Assembly (NCBI RefSeq): GCF_030272615.1
Contig: NC_081413.1
Location: 186,336,669 to 186,400,668 of the forward strand
Length of the DNA stretch: 64,000 nt
DNA from: Cryptomeria japonica
Lineage: Eukaryota; Streptophyta; Pinopsida; Cupressales; Cupressaceae
Direction of reading: 5' to 3'
Part shown: piece by piece, positions 12,745-21,700 of the stretch
Numbering within the stretch: the stretch's first letter is position 1
How the letters are laid out: the number at the start of each line of letters is the position of its first letter
Notes under the pieces: model-generated
Database searches by the model: none
Told to the model about the DNA's origin: nothing
What the model saw: only the letters and a program-made list of their open reading frames with translations
Made by a program: the position numbers and the translations under genes

Positions 12745-12815
12745 AATGGTGAAAACCACTTCGATGGTGCCCTGGGCAGGTACCATGGTGAAAACCCAGT
12801 TACTGGCGCCATGCA
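12745..12815 (+). other. Twin GGTGAAAACC hairpins of A
   Basis: Hairpin 1: GGTG (12748-12751), AAAA, CCAC (12756-12759), loop TTCG, ATGG, TGCC (12768-12771). Hairpin 2: CATGGTG (12784-12790), AAAAC, CCAG, loop TTA, CTGG, CGCCATG (12807-12813). Counterparts lie in B (minus strand 23195-23260 and 23330-23354) and C (49398-49465) with compensating base changes. The element sits about 100 bp after the integrase stop. Confidence 0.75.
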
Positions 12816-14192
12816 TAGAGACATTTCTCCTCCTTCCTTCAGGATTCAATCTCATCCTTTCACCTTTGCACACACTCACAACCTGTCTATTCATAATAAA
12901 CTTACCCATTCCCATCATGGCTTGTTATTGATCTTCCTAAGATTGGTTAGCCATTCATAATAATCCTTTCTTTTCACCCCTTTCCATCCATAATAAATCA
13001 GCTCCTATTTGTGGCTAAGGCAAATCCTAAGTCTAGTGATGGGTGTGGAACTGAGAGCATCACACGTTCCGAGGAGTACAGTTTCTTCCAATTTTCTTTA
13101 GTCTATCCACGCGCAATCCACAATAAAGCAACATTTGCATCACCGATCCACAATAAATTTCTCTTTTCTCCACAATAAAGTATCAGTTTCATGGATTCAA
13201 TAAGTTCAGATGAGACAGAACAACAACAATGGGCTTCAACAAATTAAATCTTTCAACAAACTCAGACAACATTATGGTTCAATGCTATCTATCCTTTTGT
13301 GAAAGTAAACATTGTGACCACAATCAAATAGACTTATACAAGTGAAAAGAGACACTAAACTTGAGGACTACAGTGGATGTTGGTGTCGAGTCTTGGTTTT
13401 CTTTTGATTTTGTCTTTTTGGTGACATGTCTTTTAGCTTTTCTGGGATGTCTCTAACTAGAGATTCTATCTCCAGGATGTCTTTGACTAGAAAAGCGAGG
13501 ATGGGGTATCATCACCTATTTTTCTTTGTTGTCTGTGGATTGTCTCTTAGTAATGCTATGACTTGTCCAAGGACATGAGGACACTGTGAGTCTAGTATAA
13601 ACTAGGGCATTCTTTGTTTGCGACTGTCTGATCTCCATGCAAATGGGTACAATGACTTTTTGGGTCGATCATATATCTGGATTGTCATAACCTATTTGCC
13701 ATAATAAATCTCAATGATGATAATAGCACGAGAAGATCTTTCACATCCATATATTCTATCTTCCATCCCCCTTTCTTGATTGACCTCCATCGTCCTTCTT
13801 CAGTCCGTGTAGCCTGCTATCACATGACTGAGTATAATGACACACCAAAAATATTTGTATTTCATGTAGTTTGTACCTGCATTACCACATATTACTGTTT
13901 CATGCATACATGTAGATATCACAATTACACCATATCCGACACACAACACATGTTAACACATTTTACATTCTCATCATGTCAATAGTTATTTGTATTATCA
14001 TATTCATCTGCATTTCATACATTCACATTTGCATATGCATAACATATAAAAACATAAAAAGAGCAAAAAAAATATTGTATCTCACCATGTACATATTTGC
14101 ATCCATATCATAAGCATCATATAGAAACAAGCATCACATAGAAGCAACATCACATAGGTACACATGCATATAGCTGCCGCAATAATGAATCA

Positions 14193-14231
<39 letters not shown>

Positions 14232-14344
14232 CACAAGTGTCATGATACAATGATGTCAAAATACATATGGCTACAATCACCTGAAGGTGTCTACATCATC
14301 CTACAAAAATGGTACAACACTGATACATAGGGAGCCCTCTAAGG
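12816..14344. other. Sense/antisense intergenic region of A with repeated AATAAA sites
   Basis: No coding region is supported. Between about 12890 and 13185, CATAATAAA or CACAATAAA occurs about six times, a dense set of potential polyadenylation signals for the sense transcript; B has the same cluster. From 13380 to 13700 a block with GACTAGAAAAGCGAGGATGG, GGATTGTCTCTTAGTAATGC and GGACATGAGGACACTGTGAG is shared with B (22380-22560, minus strand). The rest is AT-rich with many CATATG-like words, ending in a (TA)n tract before the antisense gene's 3' end. Confidence 0.65.
14197..14229. repeat. (TA)n tract downstream of the antisense gene of A
   Basis: About 33 bp of alternating AT, some 115 bp past the stop of the antisense PMD gene. 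B has a (TA)n tract at the equivalent place (21810-21834). Confidence 0.95.
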
Positions 14345-16229
14345 CTATGATGAACTCCCTCCCTTGAAGTCAGCTGGCCTCGACGGAGTTTGATCCCTGG
14401 AAGGACCTTCCCCAAGATCATCTCTCATGCCCCCTCTATCTGGTTGTGGTGAAATACCCATGACCCCACCAGTAGATGCTTGTCGCCTATCTCTCCCTTC
14501 AGTGGTCTTTGTCGTCCATGATAGTCTCCGGAAGCTCCTAGCTCGCTGATCTGGTGGCACCACTCCATAGTACAGGTCTCACTAGTAAGCTATCTCTTCC
14601 CCTGCCCGCAGAACATAGGAGTATCTGGCCCCTGTGTCCTCTGGTGCCTACTTGCCTGCCCTTAGTGCTATCTCAGCCTCTGTATAACGCTAAATAGCCC
14701 GATCTCTCTCCCGCTTAGTGTCCCTCAGCTGTCTCTTGAGCCTAGACATATCCCTCTCTAGATCTTGGATCTCATCTGCCTGTCCTTGGCAGATCTCCCT
14801 CAAGGATAGTAGCTCATCCTCTTCTCCCGACTCACCCTGTCCTTGTGGCTGCTCTTGTCCCTGTACCTGTCTAGGAACCTGTGTTGTTGGCACCTGTAAT
14901 GACAATCCACCTCTACCCCTCACTACATGTATCTATCTCTCCTCTCTACCCTCTCTCCTCTGAGCCACTCTCCTCTCTACCACTGCGCCTCACCTCCACT
15001 GTCGGCCTCTGCCTCCGCCATCCCCACTATCATCTCTGTCACCTCCACCGTCTCCCTCTATCGGCTCCCCTAGATCAGTCAACCGTGGAAACAGATGCTC
15101 TGCCCAATATGAAGTGTACTTTGCATCCATCCCTGCAATTCTACATTTGTCCATATGTCCCAAGGCATGGGAACCATCTCTAGAAGCTATTTCACAACCT
15201 GATCATACAACAATAATGGCCCTAAATGCACTTGATCCCTCACTGTCCGTGCAAACATCCCTGACCCCCGTGGCATCCATTGTATCTCGTCGAATTGCTT
15301 GCATACCCTGTCTATCAACTGCCACTCAATGACATATGGTGTCCTCCCTATTAGATACCTACTCCCGAACACATATGGCAGCACGAATGCGTCATCCTCC
15401 CACTCCTCACAGTCTAAGTAAGTTCTCCATACCACACTGTCTACCTCATCAATCACTCGGCGCCAATACTCTAGCCTCCCAAATCTGTTGCTGAGAAGTA
15501 ATCATATCATATAGATGCACATAGCTGTGCCCATTTCCTCTACCTCTAAAATATACCGGACATGTAACCGACAGATGCTCATATGCCCATACCTGCAACA
15601 ATGTCACTCTGCATCCTAATCCTACTGATCTGTGATATACAAACTGATGTAGCTCATAGTACAAGTGTGCCAACAGACACGGTCCCCATGCAAACCTGGT
15701 GTGCTCAATCACCAATGTCTCTAGAGTCCTCCCCCATCCCACAAGCAACCCTTCTGTCGCCCTGTCCGGATAGAGGAACCCACTGAACACTCCTGCCAGC
15801 ACTGCTGATAGCGCCAATCCTATCGCTGTCATTGTGTCCCAAGCCACATGTCCTACCCTCATCTTTAGTCCTAGATCTTGAAACACTTGTCTCAGTGCAT
15901 CCCGATCTCCCTCTTGATCGTAAGGAACCAACTCCCCAACGATCGATATCCTCAGTATCCTGTACACATCCTCTAAGGTGACTGTCATCTCACCCATCGA
16001 CAAATGAAAAGTGCATGTCTTTGAGTGCCATCTCTCAGCTAATGCAGTCAACAAACCTATGTTCGCCCGAAACTCAGGCACATACATAATATATCGTAGG
16101 CCCATAGCCTCAATTGTTGCTCTATCCTCGAATGTCAGCTTTGGTCGCAAACTCTGAGTTGAAGGAAATCTCTCCCGTGACTCCAACATAGGTAGGTCCT
16201 CCTGCAGTCAAGCAAATCAATTGTGTCAA

Positions 16230-16705
16230 TCCTAGTAGTACTCCCTGTCCATCACAAAGTGCTACTTTTTTATCCTAGTGCTTATATCAATCATATGTCA
16301 GTCTATTCTAGTGGTACTCTTTGTTAATTACAAAGTGTTGTTTTTATCTTATCTTTTAGGGCACCTACTTGAGTGTATCCTCTTGAGTAGCTTATCTAAT
16401 TGACAACATATGTTCTATCACAAAATTGTCAATTTCAACCTTAATCCAATTGACAACGTATGTTCTATCACAAAATTGTCGATTTCTTATGGTACACCCT
16501 GTTCATCACAAAGTGCCTCGCTCTATTCTATCCTAGGGCATTTGCTTGAGTGTATCCTCTTAAGTAGTGTCTTGATTGGCAACGTATGTTCTATCACAAA
16601 ATTGTCAATCCTAGCCCTATCTGTTATCCCAGTCTTCCCTATAGGACTTGCTCAAGTGTATCCTCTCAGGAGCTTATCCAATCGACAACGTATGTTTATC
16701 ACAGA
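16230..16705. repeat. Hairpin-forming repeats in the antisense gene's intron (A)
   Basis: Two related modules recur. One is GACAACGTATGTTCTATCAC followed by AAAATTGTC, four copies, with complementary ends GACAAC/(A)TTGTC. The other is the reverse complement of TTTGTGATGAACAGGGAGTAC with flanking arms, about three copies. Both share the core TGTGATNGAACA. The equivalent intron of B has a larger array. Confidence 0.75.
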
Positions 16706-16724
16706 ACTGCCAATTCAGCCTTGA

Positions 16725-17025
16725 AGACATAAATGCACATTCATGACATAAACACGCTTACATACTTCATAGGCATTTTTGCATTTCACAGATGCGCCTG
16801 AAATACACAGACATGCCTCTGTCATGCACAAACGTGCCTGCCTTGCATAAACACACCTGCACTTCGCAAATGCGCTCGCATTGGATATAGATGCTTTTTC
16901 AATCATAGACGCTTTTGAAACCATAGATGTGTTTAAACTCGACATAGACGTGCCTAAACTACCCAGACGCACCTGACACCAACGCAAACACGCCTTCCCG
17001 TCTTTTGACCCGCTTGACATTTTTT
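16725..17025 (-). repeat. GCGTCTGTG-type motif cluster in the antisense intron (A)
   Basis: About ten degenerate copies that read GCGTCTGTG-like on the minus strand (plus strand: ACACAGACATGCC, ATAGACGCTTTTG, CCAGACGCACCTG). They lie just inside the 5' end of the intron, in the sense direction of the PMD gene. The leader cluster at 7840-8035 has the same orientation relative to gag. Confidence 0.7.
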
Positions 17026-17267
17026 TTAGACCTACCTAATGCACATTTATTACCCTTCCTAGCATGCATTTATGACAACAATTAATGCAACAAGGTACAA
17101 GGAGGTTTTGTGGTACTTACTGACTCTCCTGCATCTGTTGGCCTCTGATATTGGTGAACGCGATCGAATCTGTGCACTAATACCATCGCTATTGACTGCT
17201 CTCTGCTCTCTTTGCACTCTGATCTCTTAGGTGTGTTGATGACAATGAGGATGTTTTCCCTCGTAGT

Positions 17268-17277
17268 CTATCTTATA
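17268..17277 (-). promoter_or_regulatory. TATA box of the antisense gene of A
   Basis: TATAAGATAG on the minus strand, 82 bp upstream of the exon 1 ATG. It sits in a perfect inverted repeat GTAGTCTAT-ctt-ATAGACTAC (17264-17284). B and C have TATA boxes at 88 and 80 bp from their exon 1 ATGs. Confidence 0.65.
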
Positions 17278-17416
17278 GACTACCTTAGCCCTAGTCTCCC
17301 GAGCCAGTCTTCTTTATCCCATGACTTTGTCACTCTATCCTATCTTGTCAGTCCTTTCTAGCCTTTCTTTCTTATCGAGAGATTATCTGTGATCTTTTCA
17401 GACATTTTCATCCAAT

Positions 17417-17522
17417 CTCTCAAGGGGGCATATCATTCCCATCTTGGGGAAACTTTGTATCAATTCATCTTATCTTCTTTGAAACACCATGATAAGCTAC
17501 ATTGTCTCAAAGAGGGGCAAAA
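17417..17522 (+). other. Polypurine tract and upstream hairpin of A
   Basis: The tract AAAGAGGGGCAAAA (17509-17522) abuts the 3' LTR and would prime plus-strand DNA synthesis. A hairpin CTTTGAAACAccATG / CATTGTCTCAAAG (about 17478-17512) ends in its first bases. A second G-rich run, CTCAAGGGGGCATAT, lies about 90 bp upstream near 17418. Both are found at the same places in B and C. Confidence 0.75.
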
Positions 17523-17732
17523 TGTAGACACCTAAAATTGTCCTGTCTAATTAAATAAATATTTTTATTTATTTAATTATTTAAGCTTAATTATTCTATT
17601 AATTGAATAAATAAATATTTATTTAATTAATTCATTAATCTCCTTCTAAGCCTTTCCTCATTTAAATAAATACTTTTATTTATTTAAATTATCCTTCCCC
17701 TAAATTAAATAAATACTTTTATTTATTTAATT
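17523..17732 (+). repeat. 3' LTR of A, left fragment (cut by element B)
   Basis: The first 210 bp of the 3' LTR, starting TGTAGACACC. It is cut after TAATT (17728-17732), which is the left copy of B's target duplication. The LTR resumes at 34364 after the right copy of TAATT (34359-34363). The joined order matches the 5' LTR exactly at this point (ATTTAATTAATC). Confidence 0.95.
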
Positions 17733-18493
17733 TGTATATGGTGAAAATGGATAACAATAATGATGAAAGACTAAATGATTTCAACCACAAAACCCTAGCC
17801 TAACAACAACAAAGATCCACCATAACATATGAAGATTACCTAAGACAATGCAAATCAAATGAAATCACAAAGATTATACCATCACATGTCCAATAGGGTT
17901 TGAATCTCCATTAATCCTATCTCCATTGATCTTGCTTGATATATTTGCTCTCAGATTTTATGTGCACAAGAGCTCAACAAAGAACGAAATGTGGTTGCAA
18001 GTAGGATCGCATATGTTCAAAAGCATAGTGTAGTCAAGTAGTCAACGGGGGTTTGATAATGAAGGAAGCATCTCCTTGTATAGAAGACACTATATGAAAT
18101 GGAGGGATAAGATTGAGAGGTGTAAAAGAGGTTGGCTATGATTAGAGGGTAGGTAAAGAAAATAATAAAATAATGAAAGGGGTAGGTAGTGTATGAATTA
18201 AGAGATGAATGACATGTGTCATAGGTAAAAAAGGTTAATGAATTAATTAAATAAATAAAGATTTTTTAATTAATAGAAAAAGTGGGATAATTAAATAAAT
18301 AAGAGTATTTATTTAATTTAGGAAAAGGATAATTTAAATAAATAAAAGTATTTATTTAAATGAGAAATAAGGCTAGAAGACGATAAATGAATTAATTAAA
18401 TAAATAAAGATTTATTTAATTAATAGGAGAATTAGGCTAAAGTAATTAGATAAATAAAATTATATTAGACATTACAATTTTGAGGTGTCTACA
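17733..18493 (-). repeat. 3' LTR of B (761 bp)
   Basis: On the plus strand it begins TGTATATGG and ends GGTGTCTACA, so the LTR is TGTAGACACC..CCATATACA. It is slightly shorter than the 775-bp partner at 33584-34358 because of small indels; most of the two copies match base for base. Confidence 0.95.
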
Positions 18494-18612
18494 TTTTGCC
18501 TCGCTTTGAGACAATGCAACTTGTCGCGTTGTTTCAAAGAAGATAATATAAATTGATACAAAGTTGCCTCAAGATGGGAATGATATGCCCCCTCGAGAGA
18601 TTGGATGAAAAT
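18494..18612 (-). other. Polypurine tract and hairpin of B
   Basis: On the minus strand the tract is AAAGCGAGGCAAAA (18507-18494). The hairpin arms are plus-strand 18504-18517 (CTTTGAGACAATGC) and 18526-18539 (GCGTTGTTTCAAAG), 14 bp each with an 8-nt loop. The second G-rich run (minus strand CTCGAGGGGGCATAT) lies near 18583-18597. Confidence 0.7.
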
Positions 18613-18733
18613 TTCTGAAAAGATCGCAGGCAATCTCTTGATAAGAAAGAAAGGCTAGAATGGACTGACCGGATAGAGTGACAGAGTCACGGGATAAAGA
18701 AGACTGACTTGGGAGACTAGGGCTAGGGTAGTC

Positions 18734-18742
18734 TATAAATAG
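18734..18742 (+). promoter_or_regulatory. TATA box of the antisense gene of B
   Basis: TATAAATAG, a textbook plant TATA box, within an imperfect inverted repeat GTAGTCTAT-aa-ATAGACcAC. The exon 1 ATG is 88 bp downstream. Confidence 0.7.
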
Positions 18743-18989
18743 ACCACGAGGGGAAAACATCTTGATTGTCATCCACACATCCACGAGATCAGAGTGCAGA
18801 GCGAAATAGAGCAGCAGCAGTCAGCAGCGATGGCATTGGTTCATAGATTCGATCGCGTTCGCCGATATCAGAGGCCAGCAGAGGCAGGAGAGCCGATGAG
18901 TGCCACAAAACCTCCTTGTACTTTGTTGCAATAAATGTTGTCATAAATGGATGCTAGGTAGCGCAATAATGCACTTTTAGGAAAATGTC

Positions 18990-19275
18990 AAAAATGCCAA
19001 AAACGTGGAAGCGCATCTGTGCTGGTGCCAGGCACATCTACGCTAGCTAGGCGCGTCTGTGTTTGTGTCAGGCGAGTCTGTGCCGGAAAAGGCGTCTGTG
19101 TAGGATGCGATTGCGTCTGTGTTGTGCAGGTGCGTTTGTGCTAGGCAGGCACGTTTATGTCTTTTAGGCACATCTATGTAGAGCATAGGCACGTCTGTGC
19201 AGAACAAGCACGTTTATGCAGTCTCTGAGCGTGTTTATGTCATGAAAGCGCGTTTGTGTCAAAAATGTGAATTTA
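18990..19275 (+). repeat. GCGTCTGTG-type motif cluster in the antisense intron (B)
   Basis: Roughly ten copies of (G/A)GCGCGTCTGTG-like words (for example GGCGCGTCTGTGTTTGTG, AAGGCGTCTGTGTAGG, GATTGCGTCTGTGTTGTG) spaced about 20-30 bp apart. They are in the sense direction of the PMD gene and start about 100 bp past the exon 1 donor. Confidence 0.8.
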
Positions 19276-19284
19276 CGTCTTCTA

Positions 19285-19770
19285 GGGAAAATCGACAATT
19301 CTGTGATGAACATACGCTGTCGATTGGATAAGCTACTAAGAGGATACACTCAAGCAGGTCCTCTAGGGAAGACTAGGATAACAGATAGGGCTAGGATTGA
19401 CAATTCTGTGATAGAACATACATTGCCAATTAGGAAACTACTCAAGAGGATTCACTCAAGCAGAGACCCTAGGATAGGATAGATCAAGGCACTTTGTGAT
19501 GAACAGTGAGTACCAAGACATAGTACTTTTTGATGAACAGGGAGTACTAAAATATGAGCAGCACTTTGTAATGAACAGGGAGTGCAAATGTGAGCAGCAC
19601 TTTGTGATGAATAGGGAGTGCAAAACATGTAGTATTTTGTGATGAATAGGGAGTACCATTAGGATAGAAGCAACACTTTGTGATGAACAGTTAGTGTCAC
19701 TAGGATAGAGTACCATATGCACTTAGATAAAAAGTAGCATTTTGTGATGAACAGTGAATGCCACTATGAC
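19285..19770 (+). repeat. Array of self-complementary units in the antisense intron (B)
   Basis: Seven units share the loop TTTGTGATGAACAGGG but differ in arms that stay complementary: AGTACT/AGTACT (19522-19548), GCACT/AGTGC (19561-19585 and 19597-19621), ACACT/AGTGT (19673-19697), GCATT/AATGC (19736-19761). Two more (19489-19513, 19632-19656) have one mismatch or wobble. Two larger related units with CGACAATTCTGTGAT or TGACAATTCTGTGAT lie at 19290-19430. Confidence 0.8.
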
Positions 19771-21700
19771 TGACATGATTGATTTGCTTGACTGCAGGAG
19801 TATTTGCCTATGCTGGAGTCACGAGAGAGATTCCTGTCGACTCAGAGGTTGCGACTAGAGTTGACATTCAAGGACAAGGCTGCCATTGAGGGCATGGGTC
19901 TGAGATACATTATGTATGTGCCTGAGTTTCGGGCGAACATGGGTTTGCTGACTGCTTTAGCTGAGAGGTGGCACTCTGAGACGTGCACGTTCCATTTGCC
20001 GATGGGTGAGATGACAGTCACCTTGGAGGATGTGTACAGGATTCTATGGATATCGATCAATGGAGAGCTGATTCCCTACGATCGAGATGGAGATAAGGAT
20101 GCCCTAAGATGAGTGTTCCGGGATCCAGGACTGGAGATGAGGGCAGGGCATGTGGCATGGGATACCATGACACAGACAAGATTATCACTACCAACAGTGT
20201 TGGCAGGAGTGATCAGTGGGTTCTTGTGTCCCGACAGGGCGACATGAGGTTTGGCTGTGGGTTGGGGGAGCACCTTGGAGACGCTGGTTACACAACACAC
20301 CAGATATGCCTGGGGACCATGTGTGCTGGCACAATTGTATTACAAGCTGCATCAGTTTATTTATCATGGATCTGTAGGATTGGGCTGCGGGGTTACATTG
20401 CTATAGGTGTGGGCATATGAGCGTCTATCAGTGACATGACCTATACACTTCAGGGGCAGGGGTCATGGACGTAGCTTTGTTCATCTTTATGACATGATTA
20501 CATCAAAGCCACAGATTGGCAGGTTGGAGCATTGACGTCGGGTCCTAGATGAGATCGACACTGTTATATGGAGGCCGTACCTTGAGTGCGAGTAGTGGGA
20601 GGAGGACGCAGTGGATCTCTCGTACACCTTCCGAAGTAGATATTTGATTGGGCGGACGCCCTATGTTTTGGAGAGACAGCTGATTGATAGAGTGTGCAGG
20701 CAGTTTGGCCGGATTTAGCAAATGCCACGGGGTTCTGGGATGTATGCGCGGACAGTGCGCGACCAGGCACACTTTGGGCCACTACTGTCATATGATCAGG
20801 CTGTGATGCAGCTAGTGGAGATGGTTCCCTTGCCATGAGATATGTGGCCAGAGATCAAGGATGCAGGGATGGATGCAGAGTATACTGCATATTGGGCTGA
20901 GCATCCCTTCCCACGACTGACAGACCCCGGAGAGCTGATAGATGGGGATGGTAGAGGAGATGATGATGATGACGGAGATGGTGGGGGCAGAGGCCGATCG
21001 AGGAGGTGGGGTGTTATTGGAGAGAGGAGGGTGGTTCCACGGAGAGAGGGTGGGGAGGAGAGACAGGCTCGGGTGGTGAGGGGTCGGGGTGGATTGCCAC
21101 TATAGGTGCCAACAGCACAGGGTCCTAGACAGGTGTAGGGATAGGGACAGAGGTAGGTACAGGTACAGGCACATGCACCAGTACAGGGGGAGCCACAGGC
21201 AGAGGCATAGGGGGTCGAGGAGGAGGAGGATGAGTTGGTTGAGCTGAGGGAGATCTGCTAGGGACAGGCAGATGAGATCCAGAACCTGGAGAGGGAGACC
21301 ACTAGGCTCAGGAGGTGACTGAGGGAGATAGAGCATGAGTGGGATCAGGCTTTCCAGCGCTACACTAAGGCTGAGACAGTGCTGAGGGTTGTGAGGCAGG
21401 CAACAAAGGATACAGGGGCTAGATATGCCTGTTCTACGGGCAGGGGAGGAGATAGGTTACTAGCGTGACCTATACTATGGGGCAGTGCCACCAGAGCAGC
21501 GGGCAAGGAGCTTCCGTAGACCATCGCGGACAACGACAACTACGGGAGGGAGCTAGAGGCGACAGGCGTCCAGCGGTGGGGTTATGGGTCCTCCACCACC
21601 ACCAAATAGAGGGGACAGGAGGGATGATCCTGGGGCGGGTCCTTCTAGGGCTCAGATTTCATCGAGGACAGGTGGCTCCGAGGGAGGGAGTTCATCATAG

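Larger units (their letters stand above)
14345..17186 (-). pseudogene. Antisense two-exon plant mobile domain gene of A (broken)
   Basis: Exon 1 is 17186-17121 (ATG, 22 codons ending ..RPTDAGES). A canonical donor GTAAGT follows at 17120-17115, and the intron ends TTGCTTGACTGCAG at 16202, so the intron is 919 nt and phase 0. Exon 2 (16201 down to 14345) starts EDLPMLESRERF and carries the plant mobile domain hallmark 'LAERWHSKTCTFHLSMGEM' and 'VTLEDVYRIL' (about 16050-15950), then 'VWRTYLDCEEWEDD', 'SRYLIGRTPYV', an acidic Ser/Gly region, a coiled coil (about 14840-14700) and a basic tail ending FKGGSSS. One frameshift lies near 15460 and at least one more in the linker. PMD proteins such as MAIN and MAIL1 are nuclear plant proteins of incompletely known biochemistry. 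Here the gene lies antisense between pol and the 3' LTR, a place where Tat/Ogre elements are known to carry extra ORFs. Confidence 0.85.
18830..21700 (+). pseudogene. Antisense two-exon plant mobile domain gene of B (broken)
   Basis: Exon 1 is 18830-18895 (22 codons, MALVHRFDRVRRYQRP..), with a good start context GCGATGG. The donor is ATGAGT where A has GTAAGT, a loss of the GT. The acceptor TTGCTTGACTGCAG ends at 19797, giving a 902-nt phase-0 intron. Exon 2 (19798-21700) begins EYLPMLESRERF. Plant mobile domain signatures follow: 'LAERWHSETCTFHLPMGEM', 'VTLEDVYRIL', 'YLIGRTPYVL', and 'MPRGSGMYARTVRDQ'. A run of Asp/Gly (about 20940-20990), an Arg/Gly stretch, a coiled coil (about 21220-21420) and a tail ending GGSSS complete it. 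Stops interrupt it at about 20110, 20245, 20410, 20437, 20533, 20595 and elsewhere. The domain order matches A and C, so this is one ancestral gene. Confidence 0.85.

Noticed and set aside
14345-16189. PMD sequence as an ordinary host gene
   Set aside because: Three copies occupy the same antisense position inside three LTR elements, so it is element cargo, though of host ancestry.
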